DNA of 64,000 bases from JAMXLO01 sp963812505. Its GTDB lineage: Bacteria > Pseudomonadota > Alphaproteobacteria > Acetobacterales > Acetobacteraceae. The DNA is taken from contig CAWEVM010000024.1 in assembly GCA_963812505.1 (NCBI GenBank), positions 25,613 through 89,612 on the forward strand. Reading direction: 5' to 3'. The notes beneath the pieces were generated by a model, which was given only the letters and a program-made list of their open reading frames with translations, was not told where the DNA came from and did not search any database. A program made the translations under genes and the position numbers. Shown one piece after another: positions 1 to 9,124 of the stretch (positions are counted from its first letter, which is position 1; each line of letters opens with the position of its first letter).

Positions 1-1773
1 GGCGATGATCATATCAGTGCCGTACGGCGGCCCGATCAGCCACGACGGATTCCCCAGATTGACCGTCTCGCCGGGCGCGTAGCTTTTCGGCCGATCAGCC
101 ACGATGCCGTTCTTCGTATCGGCAAGCTGCGGGTAGAGGTGCTGCACCGTTCCGTCGTGCACCACGTAGTCCACGCGCAGCCAGCCAGGGAAATCCGGCA
201 TCGCGACCCGCACGCGAACCGGTTCGCCATCCCTGAGGCTCGTCTTGTCGTCGGCCATCTGCAGCCCGAGCCGAGGCGCGCCGGTCGCACCGAAGGCGGG
301 CGTGGCCAAGTGAAGCGCGTCGAGCGCCGGGCAGAAGGCCGGGGCCACGCCGGTGACACGCCAGTCGATCTGGCCTGGCGGCACCAGTGCCGCCAGACCT
401 TGCCTCAGTCCCTCGATCGAGTGATCGCTGGCCAGGCCGTTCAGCTCCACCGCACCGCCGTCGGCGACGTCGCCTTCCAGCACCGCACAGCTCCGGCTGT
501 TCGCCCATTGCGCGATCCGGCGGCGCAACGCATCGAGTCCTGCCAAAGAATCCGGCCGCACCGGCGGCGCGACCGTCTGCGCGGGATTGGGCGGGTTGGT
601 CTCGCTGTGGGGTGGCACAGGGGTTGGGGCATTGCTGGGCGCGGGCGAAAGCTCCGCGGCCCGAGGCGGCGTCAGGGTCGTGGTAGCAATGACCGGAACG
701 GCTGGGCGTGACAGGAGCCACCAGGCCGCGCCGCCGCCCACCAAGCCGAGCAGCGCCACCGCGGCGGCGATAGGCATGGCGGAGCGACGGGCCGGTGGCC
801 CTCCCTGCACGACGCGCGGCGGCTGTGCCAGCTCGACGGGGCGAGGCGGAGGTGCCGGTGGCGGCGTGAACATGGTCTGTTCATCGGCGTCGACAGCAGG
901 TTCCGTCTGCACCGTCACGGCGGCGCGAATTGCTTCGGCGAAAGCTCGCGCCGACGGAAAGCGATCCTGCGGCCGCTTCGCCATCGCGCGGCGCACCACC
1001 GGGTCGAACGACGGCGGGGCGGTCACCGACAGCTGCGACGGCGCGGGCGGCTCGGTGTTCAGCGCCTTGTGCATGATCGCCGACATGCCGCCGTCGAACG
1101 GCCGCTCGCCGGTGAGCAGCTGGTAGAGCAGCACGCCGGACGAATAGATGTCGCTGCGCGCATCCACCACCTGGCCCATGAACTGCTCGGGCGACATGTA
1201 GGCCGGCGTGCCGAGCAAGGTGCCAGCCTGCGTCATCGAGCTGCTCTCGATGCGCGCGATGCCGAAATCGGCGATCTTGGCCTGCCCCGAACTCGTCAGC
1301 ATCACATTGGCCGGCTTGATGTCGCGATGCACCACGCCGCGCTCGTGGCTGAACTGGAGTCCCGCGAGCACGTCCTCCATGACGCGGACCGCGTCGGGCA
1401 GCGCGAAGCGCTCCTGCTTGTCGAGCAAGGTCTTCAGTGGCGGGCCGTCGACGAACTCCATGACGATATAGGCGAGGTCGTTCGTCTCGCCGTAATCGAA
1501 TACGCCCACGATGTTGGGATGCGTCAGCCGCCCCGCAGCCTGCGCCTCGCGACGAAAGCGTGCCAGCGCCTCCTCGGTCTCGGGGTCGGCACTGTCCGGC
1601 AGCCTGACGGTCTTGATGGCCACGCGGCGAGCGATGATCGGATCCCAGCCCTCGTAGACCGTACCCATGGCGCCGCGGCCAAGCGAGCGCTTGACCTCAT
1701 ATTTGCCAAGGGTCTCGATCGTTTCCACGGCGGGGTTATAGTCCGGCGAGCAGCGGCGATGGAACGCGGACAT
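1..1773 (-). CDS. Transmembrane Ser/Thr protein kinase with C-terminal DUF4384-like domain (partial)
   Basis: The frame stays open to the window edge, so the C terminus is missing; 591 codons are visible. The kinase domain spans about residues 25–290: glycine loop GRGAMGTV (32–39), Lys54 in VAIK, catalytic HRDIKPANVM (Asp151), DFG (Asp169) and the SPEQ segment. A Pro-rich linker and one membrane helix (about 332–352) follow. The last ~100 residues resemble the DUF4384 domain found on envelope-associated bacterial kinases, which predicts a cytoplasmic kinase with a periplasmic sensor. The ATG at 1773 overlaps the end of the CHAT gene by 38 bp; a GTG at 1728 is the alternative start. Co-transcription with the CHAT–TpsA–TpsB genes is inferred from strand and overlap. 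Substrates are unknown. Confidence 0.88.
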   Translation of the reverse strand, partial: MSAFHRRCSPDYNPAVETIETLGKYEVKRSLGRGAMGTVYEGWDPIIARRVAIKTVRLPDSADPETEEALARFRREAQAAGRLTHPNIVGVFDYGETNDLAYIVMEFVDGPPLKTLLDKQERFALPDAVRVMEDVLAGLQFSHERGVVHRDIKPANVMLTSSGQAKIADFGIARIESSSMTQAGTLLGTPAYMSPEQFMGQVVDARSDIYSSGVLLYQLLTGERPFDGGMSAIMHKALNTEPPAPSQLSVTAPPSFDPVVRRAMAKRPQDRFPSARAFAEAIRAAVTVQTEPAVDADEQTMFTPPPAPPPRPVELAQPPRVVQGGPPARRSAMPIAAAVALLGLVGGGAAWWLLSRPAVPVIATTTLTPPRAAELSPAPSNAPTPVPPHSETNPPNPAQTVAPPVRPDSLAGLDALRRRIAQWANSRSCAVLEGDVADGGAVELNGLASDHSIEGLRQGLAALVPPGQIDWRVTGVAPAFCPALDALHLATPAFGATGAPRLGLQMADDKTSLRDGEPVRVRVAMPDFPGWLRVDYVVHDGTVQHLYPQLADTKNGIVADRPKSYAPGETVNLGNPSWLIGPPYGTDMIIA

Positions 1774-4700
1774 CGGCGCTTCGGGAGGCGCGTTCACCGC
1801 CCTCGCCAATCACCGCAAAGGGCGCCCAGAAGAACGGATGCGCGATGACCGCGGGCAATCCCTTGCCCGCATCCGCCAGCATCGCGAGTTGAGCGTCGCG
1901 CAGCGCACCGGCGACGCCGAGGTTCGGGTTATCGTGCATCCGCCGCAATGTGTCCGCCACCAGGAATGCGGCGACCTGGTCGTTGACTGACCAGTGCGTC
2001 ACCTCGAGCGATCGCGCGCCGGCATAGAAGAATGCGCGGGCCAGACCCGAAAGACTTTCGCCGGCTGTCGTGCCGCCGGGACCGCCCGAGTTGCACGCCG
2101 ACAACACCACAAGGTCGGCGTCCAGATCCATTCCAACCACCTCGGATGCAGTCAGCAAAGCACCCGACGCATCGATCGCGTTGGCTGGCGTCGATGTGAC
2201 GATGGCCGGCTCACTCTGACAGCGCAGCTCCGCCGGAAGCAGCGCGTGAGTGGAGAATTGCAGGATGCGGTAGTCTTTCAGCTTCGCCTTCAGTACCGCC
2301 TCCGCGGTAAAGGCCTGGCCGACCAGCTCGTCCGATGCACTGGCGCCAAGCAGAGCGCGCGCCGCATCGAGCTCCTTGCGGGCGTAGGGCAGGGGTGGCA
2401 GGCCGGCGAGCAGCCTGGCGCTCTCGCCACACCCTGCACCGGAGAACGTCTTCTCCGCCTGCGCCAGCGTCACCGGGTGGAAGTCGCCGAAACCGAACCA
2501 GGGATGCGTCGCGCGCGATCCCGCCGCGATCTTGCGCAGCGAGACAAAGTTTGACGGCGCCGGAACGTGGGCGAGGGTGAATTTGCGCACCAGCCACGGC
2601 GCGTCGGCGAGTGCATCGGGCTGCGTCGGCCCGGTCAGCAGTACCTCGAACGGCAAGGACAGCAACGGGCCGGCGGGTGCCACGACAAGCGATTTCACCC
2701 CGTTGAGCGAACCCGACACACCGCCGATCGTCAGTTGGTAAAGCTTCTGCGCGTCGGCGACGTCGAACGTTGGCAGACCGCTAGAAGTCAGTTCGATGCC
2801 AGCGCGTACCCGGCGCACCAGTTCGGCAATCTGACCAAGGCCGCCATCGATCCTGGATACCGCAATGGCGCCGTTGCGCAGCAGGAAGACCCAGCCGTCC
2901 TCCTTGCTGAGTGCGATCGCGACGAACGCCTCGTCGGGACGCAGTGCTGCGAACACATCGCTCGCCGGCACCACCTGCTGGACGAGCTGCCCGTAGTTGG
3001 GCGAGGCGGCCTGCAAGGCCGCATCGGCATCGGCCAACGTCGCCTGTGCATCGCTGATTTGCTTGTCGAGATTGGCGCCGGCCGAATTCGGCGCGCCCTG
3101 TCGCTGCGCCTCGGCGAGTTCATCGCGACGTCGATAGAGCTCGGACAGGTTGGCGGACGCGTCCTGCCGACGGCGAATTGCTTCGGCCACTTTGGGATCG
3201 CGCGAATTCTCCGACAGCCGCGCCGTGGCCTGGGAGATCTGCTGACTGGTGATGCCGCCTTGCGCGAGCTGCGCCGCGGTGAACATCTCGGCGAGCAGCG
3301 CCTGGCGCTGGCCCGACTGGCGGTCCGCGGCGGCGGCATAGACGTCGAGACAGGCGGCCATCAGCGCCGGTGTGGTGCCGGCCTTGAGCGTCGTCAGCGA
3401 CTGCACCGCGTTCTGACAGATCGGCAACGCGGCGGTGCCCCTGCCGGCCTTCACCAACTGGCCGGCCCGCAGCAGATATGTGTCGGCCAACGGTTTCGAT
3501 CCTGGCAACGACCGGTCGAACGCCGCGGTCGATTGCAGCAGGTCGTTCAGCGCCTGATCGTCGAGCCCCTGTGCTGCCGCCATCACGGCACTCGTGCGGA
3601 ACAGCCGCGCGTTGACGATGGGCCGCGACAGACCGTTGCCGCGCGCAAGGTCATTTGCCGACGTCAGTGCCGCCTGCGCCTCGACGTCCTGACCCATGAT
3701 GCGCAACACCACGGCCCGATTGCGCCGCACCTCGATCAGCCCGAGCAGCGCTGCCTGGGCACGCGGATCGGTCAGCAAGTCCTGACTGGGCATCAGGTCC
3801 GCCAGGCTGATCTGCCCCGCACGGGCAAAGTTGCTGGCGGCGCTGGGCTTTGGCTTTGCCGTCAGCGCATCGGCCGGCACAAGGGCGGCGTAGGCGGCAT
3901 CAGCCTGGGTCAACAATGTCAACGCCTGCTCGAACTGGCCCTGGTTCATCGCATCGAGGCCGCGATAGTGAAGCAGCCGTGCCTGTGCCGCGGCATCGGC
4001 CGCACCCGGCGCCAACTTGATCGCATCGGCGAACAGGGCGTCGGCTTCGGCGTAGCGGCCCTCGTTCGAGAGTTCCAGCGCGAGTGACATCAGCGCCGTC
4101 GCGGTATTGGGATTGCCGTTGCCCAGCGCCTTTTGCTGCAGCGCTAGCGCGGCACGAAAGGCGCTCTCGGCCGCAGCCGGATTGTCCGCCAGATTGGCAC
4201 GCGTGCCGGCCGCCATTAGCGCGTCGAACTGTCCGATATCGCCGGAGCTGAATGCCTTGGCCGCGAGCCGGCTCGCCAGCAGCGCATCGGCCCCCGATGT
4301 CGCAGCGACGGTATCGGCACGCTCGACGCCAGCCAGCACGCCGATCGCGCGTTGCATCACCTGCGCCGCGGGCAGCACGCCGTCGGCGTACCAGACGGCG
4401 TTGTTCACCAGCGCCACCATCGCGACATGCGCCCAGCCGCCGACCCGTTGCGTGCATTGCATCAGTTCGGCAGGACTGCCGCCAAGTATCGTGGTGGCGA
4501 CCGGCGCATCGCAGCGGAACCGGACGTCGATGCCGCTGCGCCACTGACTGGCGGTGGCAAGCTGGGCAAGCTCGGCAGCGCCGCCCGGTCCGCCGGAGCG
4601 GACACGCGCGCTAGGCTGCTGCCAAGTGCCGCAGAACACATCAGCGCCCGTTGCGGCGCCTTGCGTGGTGTCGGCCTGCTGCGTGCAATCCTCGCCCACC

Positions 4701-4843
4701 GAGTTCTTGCCGATCGACACCTGCGCCGCCGGCTTGGCACGTCCCTGCGCACCTCGCACATACGCCTCGGGTGGTGGTGTGGCGCACCCGAACAGCAGCA
4801 GCGCCGCAAGCAGCGCGAGTGCGCGCAGGATGGTGGCAGGCAT
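1736..4843 (-). CDS. TPR–CHAT domain lipoprotein (putative caspase-like protease)
   Basis: The protein has about 1035 residues. It begins with a lipoprotein signal peptide (hydrophobic stretch, then LLLFGC, lipid-attached Cys near residue 20), so it should be exported and membrane-anchored. Residues ~175–480 are Ala-rich helical repeats of TPR type, with a coiled segment near 560–600. The C-terminal ~300 residues form a CHAT domain (caspase HetF associated with TPRs). The likely catalytic pair is His866 in FSTHALL and Cys917 in LSACNSG. The ATG at 4843 lies two bases after the TpsA stop; a TTG at 4849 would overlap it. CHAT proteins are caspase-fold proteases. An exported CHAT lipoprotein beside a TpsA adhesin suggests a role in processing or anchoring it, which is inference. 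Confidence 0.85.
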   Translation of the reverse strand: MPATILRALALLAALLLFGCATPPPEAYVRGAQGRAKPAAQVSIGKNSVGEDCTQQADTTQGAATGADVFCGTWQQPSARVRSGGPGGAAELAQLATASQWRSGIDVRFRCDAPVATTILGGSPAELMQCTQRVGGWAHVAMVALVNNAVWYADGVLPAAQVMQRAIGVLAGVERADTVAATSGADALLASRLAAKAFSSGDIGQFDALMAAGTRANLADNPAAAESAFRAALALQQKALGNGNPNTATALMSLALELSNEGRYAEADALFADAIKLAPGAADAAAQARLLHYRGLDAMNQGQFEQALTLLTQADAAYAALVPADALTAKPKPSAASNFARAGQISLADLMPSQDLLTDPRAQAALLGLIEVRRNRAVVLRIMGQDVEAQAALTSANDLARGNGLSRPIVNARLFRTSAVMAAAQGLDDQALNDLLQSTAAFDRSLPGSKPLADTYLLRAGQLVKAGRGTAALPICQNAVQSLTTLKAGTTPALMAACLDVYAAAADRQSGQRQALLAEMFTAAQLAQGGITSQQISQATARLSENSRDPKVAEAIRRRQDASANLSELYRRRDELAEAQRQGAPNSAGANLDKQISDAQATLADADAALQAASPNYGQLVQQVVPASDVFAALRPDEAFVAIALSKEDGWVFLLRNGAIAVSRIDGGLGQIAELVRRVRAGIELTSSGLPTFDVADAQKLYQLTIGGVSGSLNGVKSLVVAPAGPLLSLPFEVLLTGPTQPDALADAPWLVRKFTLAHVPAPSNFVSLRKIAAGSRATHPWFGFGDFHPVTLAQAEKTFSGAGCGESARLLAGLPPLPYARKELDAARALLGASASDELVGQAFTAEAVLKAKLKDYRILQFSTHALLPAELRCQSEPAIVTSTPANAIDASGALLTASEVVGMDLDADLVVLSACNSGGPGGTTAGESLSGLARAFFYAGARSLEVTHWSVNDQVAAFLVADTLRRMHDNPNLGVAGALRDAQLAMLADAGKGLPAVIAHPFFWAPFAVIGEGGERASRSADVRVPSPLLAGL

Positions 4844-4845
4844 GG

Positions 4846-7800
4846 TCAATAGTCCTGATCGGACACGATAGGCAGCAGCAGGTCGCCCTCCTCGTTCGAG
4901 TTGGACGGTATGCCGAAGTAGATGTTGTTCAGCGGGTTTGCCACCGGCACGCCCTCCGCACCCAACAGGAAGCAGCTAACCGAACTGATCCCGCACTGAT
5001 TGAAGCGGAAGTTGGCATTGGGGCCGGGCTGAATGCCGGCCACACCCGCTGCCGCTGGTCCGGGGACCCCGAGAACCGTTCCCGTCAGGTCGGTGCCACC
5101 GTTCTGCCCGCGGATCACGTCAAGGTTCTTGACGTTGACTTGTCCGATGGTCGTTCCGGTTCCCGATGCGAGGATCAGCCAGGTGTTCGGCCCTTGCAGT
5201 CCGGCAAAGGGATCGAAGGCGACGTTGGCATCGCCAATGGCGTTGATCCGCAGGACGCTCGGACCGCCGCCGAAACCCAGCACGCTGCTGCTGCCTTGCT
5301 GGCTGAAGGCTTTCGCCGTGGTCAGAAATGTGCCGTTGGTGATTGTCGCGGGCGTGTCGCCGGGAAAGCTCGTGATCCGTCCTGGCGGGCGCGCCGTGCC
5401 GCCTGTGGTGATCGCTGTCTTGTCCGCGAGCGTCAATGCGTTGGCGCCGGTATCGATGATGATGGTTGGTGCGGTGAGGGGACCCTTGATCGTCAGGTCA
5501 GTGCCGTCGCCGAGGGTGAACGTGCCGCCACTGCTGAAGCTGTTGAGCTGCGCCACCTTGTTGCTCGCCCCTGTGCCGGTCAGCGAAGCGTCGCCGGTGG
5601 TGCTGCCGGTCAACTGGCCGGCGACCAGCGTGCCTGTCTCAGCAATGCCGGCAGCGGTGACGTTCAATGTGCGGCCCGCGACCACGCCGCTCTGCGCCAC
5701 GGTAATTGTCCTGGCATCGACCAGTGTCACACTCGGCCCGCCGTCGACGTTGCCGGTGATGGCCAGGTCGGCCGCATTGTTTAGCGTCAGGCCCGATGCA
5801 GTGAAGCTGTTCACTGCGCTGATCTGATTGCTGCTGCTCAAGAAATTGACTGAGCCCGTCGCGCTGCCGGAAAGCGTTCCCGACATCAGGCTGCCATTCT
5901 CGGCGATGGTGCCGGCATTGGCGACGAGACTTGTCGTGCCTGCGCCGCCGTCGCTCACTGATCCGGGTATGTTGATCGTCGCCGCGGTCAGCCCGACGGC
6001 GATACCAGACGTGCCGGAAGGCGGCGCTATCGTGCCGCTCACCAGCAGAGCACCAGTATCGACGATTGTCGCGCTTTTGCCGGCGATCAATGGACCGGTC
6101 ACGGTCAGGCTCGAGGCGTCATGGAGTGAGAAGTCCGAGGCCGCGAAGCTGCCCAGCGTGGGGATCTTATTGCTTGCGCCGAGCAGACTTGCCGCCTGCA
6201 GCGCATCACCGCTCGTCGCACTTCCGCCTAGCATGCCGGCAATCAGTGTGCCGGTCTCGCCGATCGTGCCGGCGTTCGCGATCAGGTTCGTGGTGCCTGC
6301 GCCGCCGTCGCTCACCAATCCGGATATGTCGATCGTCGCCGCGGTTAGCCCGACCACGATCGCAGCGGAGCCGGACGGCGGCGCTATCGTGCCGCTGACC
6401 CGCAGCGCGCTTGTATCCACAATTGTAGCACTCGGTCCGGCGATGAGCGGGCCGGTCACGACCAGGCTGGTTCCGTCGTCGAGCCTGAAGTCCGACGCTG
6501 TGAAGCCCGCCAACGTGCCGATCGAATTGGCGCCGATCAGGCTCACTGCTTGCGGCGTGGCGCCGTTCGTCGCACTACCGCTCAGCGTTCCGGCAATCAG
6601 TGCGCCGGTCTCGCTGATGGTGCCGGCGTTGGCGATCAGGCTCGTGGTGCCCGCGCCGCCGTCGCTTACCAATCCGGATATGTCGAGCGTCGGCGCGGCC
6701 AGTCCGATGGCGATCGCCGTGGAGCCGGGAGGCGGCACAATCTTGCCGCTCACCAGCAGCGCTGCCGTATCCACAATTGTAGCGCCCGTTCCGGCGACGA
6801 GCGGACCGGTCACGGCCAGGCTGGTTCCATCGTCGAGCGTGAAGTCGGACGCAGCGAAGCCCCCCAACGTGCCGATCGAATTGGCGCCGATCAGGCTCAC
6901 TGATTGCAGTGCGGCGCCGCTCGTCGCACTGCCGCTCAGCGTTCCGGCAATCAGCGCGCCGGTCTCGCTGATCGTTCCGGCGTTGGCGATGAGACTTGTG
7001 ATGCCCGCGCCGCCGTCGCTCAGCAGACCGGGAATCGCGATATTTCCCGCGGTCAGACTGACCGCGCTGGTGGCGATCAGGCTGTTCGACACGGTCAACG
7101 TGCCGGCGGTGCTGATCGTGATGTTGCTCGCCGTCAACGTGCCGCGGACAGTCAGTGGGACTGTGTTCGACAGCGCGAAGTTGCCGGTCGCGTTGAACAT
7201 GCCGATGATGCCGATCGCGTTCGACGCGGACGCCAGCGTTGCGTCGCCAGCCACGCCATTGCTGCTGATCAGTGTGCCAGTGGTCAGCGCGCCGCCAGCG
7301 CTTTGGCTGATGCCACCTGATGTCATTGTGCTGAGATCGATCATGCCTCCCGTGAGCTTGGCGGCACCCAGGTTGATCCCGCCGTCAGCTTGCAAGGTGA
7401 TCGAGCCCTTTGCAGCGTCCGTTATCAGGTCGCCGTTGAGTATCAGCCTGCCGCCTGATCCCAGGGTGGTTCCGGCCTGCATGACGATGCTGCCGACGCC
7501 GGATGCGGTTATCGATGCTCCGATGGTGATGTCGCCGGTCTGAGTCTGCAGCGTGATGCTCTTGTGGACACCCAGCATCAGAGGCGCGCTGGCGTTCAGA
7601 AAAATGGTATTGACCGCCTGCAACAGGATGTTTGCATCGAGCGAGTTGATCTCGAAGTCTGTGACCGTGTCGGTGCCGCCCGGATGATCGCCATAGACGA
7701 TCTGCTCGTTCGCACCGAGCGTTTTGTCCAGGCTGCCGCTGGCCGTGTCGCCGTGCATGATCGTGATGTTGTCCGGATCGAGCAGCAGCGTTCCGGTCAT

Positions 7801-9114
7801 TCCGTTCGATGCCGACAGATCGACGCCGCCCGTCAGTGACAGATGCTCGCCCGACACCTCGACAAATCCACCATCGCCGCCGCCCTTGCCGCCCTTGGCA
7901 CTGATCGTGCCGGCCATGCGCGTGGTGTCTTGCGAGAGAATGGCGACATGTCCGCCGGGTCCATTTGTCGCGGCATTGGCTGCAATCGTCGCGCCCTGCT
8001 GCACGGTAACGTTCGTGGCCGTCATCGCCGCCGTGACGCCCGGCCCATCCCTGGCACGATCCAATGTGGTGCCGATCGCGATGACACCGCCACCCGTCTT
8101 GCCCGACGCCGCGATCCTTGCCTTCGAGGCGATCCCCACATTGCCGTTCGACACCACCTCGATCGCGCCGCCCTTGGTGCCCAGCGCGCGACCCGGCGCG
8201 GACAACTGCCCCTCGACCATGATCGAGCCACCGACCCCGTTCAGCGCCACAGTGCCGGTCTGATCGCCCATCGTCGCGGCACGAATCTTCCCGCCGGCCT
8301 GCACCAGGTTCTGCACGATCCCGTCCGCCGCCCGCGCAGTCAGTTGCACAGTGCCGCCATCGGCAATCACCACACCGGTGTTGGTCACCAGCGCGGTCAC
8401 CGGCTTGCCGTCAGGACCCCGCGGCGCCTGCGTCACCTGATTGGTCACATCGAGCGACAGCAGACCGTCGCCATACAGATCGAGCGTCGCGGTCTTCGCA
8501 CCCGCCAGCACCACATGGCCCAACCGCGCGGTAATGGTGCCGGAGTTTGCCACCTGGGGTGCGACCAGTGCCGCCAGCCCAGCCTGCTTCACGGTGATCG
8601 TGCCGGCGTTGCTGACCTTGGCGTCGGGCTTGCCGGGCTGGTCGAACTTCATCGCGCCGGCCATGAAGTTCTGGTTGGTGATGCCCGCGGCGCTGACCAT
8701 TACTCCCGCGGCGTTGATCTGCGCGCCCTTGTAGAAATTCACGCCCGACTGGTTCACCAGGATGATCTGGCCGTTGGCGTCGATGCGTCCGGCGATCTGC
8801 GACGGGTCGGGACCGGTGACGCGGTTCAACGCGACCGCACTGGCCGAAGGCTGGCTGAACGTGACGCTCTGCTGGCTGCCGACGTTGAAGCTCTGCCAGT
8901 CGATGGCGGCGCGCTGGGATGACTGATCGATCCGCGTGTTGGTGCCGGTGTGGCTGATCGCGGCGGCGCCTCCCACGACACTGCCGCCGGTCGGACGCGC
9001 ATTCGGTGCGGGCTGCGCGGCAGCGGGCAGCGACAGCACCAGCACCAGCACGACGGTCGTCTGCAACGCTGTGCTGATCAGCAAATCGGGACGATTGCAG
9101 TGGCCAATGCTCAT
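4846..9114 (-). CDS. TpsA-type filamentous haemagglutinin / two-partner secretion exoprotein
   Basis: This 1422-residue protein has a signal peptide ending near PAAAQPAPN (~residue 35). A TPS haemagglutination-activity domain (~residues 45–260) follows, with the typical VALNRVTG, INANGQ-like (IDANGQIILVNQSG) and NFYKGAQINAAG motifs. The rest is Gly/Ser/Thr/Val-rich beta-helix sequence. Residues ~700–1120 hold at least four near-identical modules of 118–119 residues. It should be exported by the neighbouring TpsB (TpsB stop to TpsA start, 10 bp) and act at the cell surface. The C terminus has no toxin domain that I recognise, which argues for an adhesin or scaffold rather than a CdiA-type effector. 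The ATG at 9114 is clear, but no strong ribosome site is visible. Confidence 0.88.
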   Translation of the reverse strand: MSIGHCNRPDLLISTALQTTVVLVLVLSLPAAAQPAPNARPTGGSVVGGAAAISHTGTNTRIDQSSQRAAIDWQSFNVGSQQSVTFSQPSASAVALNRVTGPDPSQIAGRIDANGQIILVNQSGVNFYKGAQINAAGVMVSAAGITNQNFMAGAMKFDQPGKPDAKVSNAGTITVKQAGLAALVAPQVANSGTITARLGHVVLAGAKTATLDLYGDGLLSLDVTNQVTQAPRGPDGKPVTALVTNTGVVIADGGTVQLTARAADGIVQNLVQAGGKIRAATMGDQTGTVALNGVGGSIMVEGQLSAPGRALGTKGGAIEVVSNGNVGIASKARIAASGKTGGGVIAIGTTLDRARDGPGVTAAMTATNVTVQQGATIAANAATNGPGGHVAILSQDTTRMAGTISAKGGKGGGDGGFVEVSGEHLSLTGGVDLSASNGMTGTLLLDPDNITIMHGDTASGSLDKTLGANEQIVYGDHPGGTDTVTDFEINSLDANILLQAVNTIFLNASAPLMLGVHKSITLQTQTGDITIGASITASGVGSIVMQAGTTLGSGGRLILNGDLITDAAKGSITLQADGGINLGAAKLTGGMIDLSTMTSGGISQSAGGALTTGTLISSNGVAGDATLASASNAIGIIGMFNATGNFALSNTVPLTVRGTLTASNITISTAGTLTVSNSLIATSAVSLTAGNIAIPGLLSDGGAGITSLIANAGTISETGALIAGTLSGSATSGAALQSVSLIGANSIGTLGGFAASDFTLDDGTSLAVTGPLVAGTGATIVDTAALLVSGKIVPPPGSTAIAIGLAAPTLDISGLVSDGGAGTTSLIANAGTISETGALIAGTLSGSATNGATPQAVSLIGANSIGTLAGFTASDFRLDDGTSLVVTGPLIAGPSATIVDTSALRVSGTIAPPSGSAAIVVGLTAATIDISGLVSDGGAGTTNLIANAGTIGETGTLIAGMLGGSATSGDALQAASLLGASNKIPTLGSFAASDFSLHDASSLTVTGPLIAGKSATIVDTGALLVSGTIAPPSGTSGIAVGLTAATINIPGSVSDGGAGTTSLVANAGTIAENGSLMSGTLSGSATGSVNFLSSSNQISAVNSFTASGLTLNNAADLAITGNVDGGPSVTLVDARTITVAQSGVVAGRTLNVTAAGIAETGTLVAGQLTGSTTGDASLTGTGASNKVAQLNSFSSGGTFTLGDGTDLTIKGPLTAPTIIIDTGANALTLADKTAITTGGTARPPGRITSFPGDTPATITNGTFLTTAKAFSQQGSSSVLGFGGGPSVLRINAIGDANVAFDPFAGLQGPNTWLILASGTGTTIGQVNVKNLDVIRGQNGGTDLTGTVLGVPGPAAAGVAGIQPGPNANFRFNQCGISSVSCFLLGAEGVPVANPLNNIYFGIPSNSNEEGDLLLPIVSDQDY
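5630..7060 (-). repeat. Tandem ~354–357 bp coding repeats in the TpsA gene
   Basis: The motif around GCCGGTCTCG (plus-strand reading) recurs at about 6958, 6604, 6250 and, in degenerate form, 5893. This gives a period of 354–357 bp (118–119 codons); a shorter degenerate copy lies near 5630. Each unit encodes a segment like LIANAGTISETGALIAGTLS followed by a GPLIAG–ATIVDT block. High similarity between units suggests recent duplication or gene conversion, so copy number may vary between strains. Confidence 0.8.
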
Positions 9115-9124
9115 GCGGTGTGCG

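Noticed and set aside
2567..4087. A 506-codon plus-strand open frame opposite the CHAT gene
   Set aside because: Arg/Gly/His-rich composition typical of GC-rich antisense frames; the opposite strand has a lipobox, TPRs and CHAT motifs.
5828..7543. A 571-codon plus-strand open frame opposite the TpsA repeats, plus others within 4.65–5.83 kb and 7.8–8.9 kb
   Set aside because: They are antisense to a clearly homologous gene; the length comes from high GC and the repeated DNA, and the sequence is low-complexity Pro/Val/Ala without any family signature.
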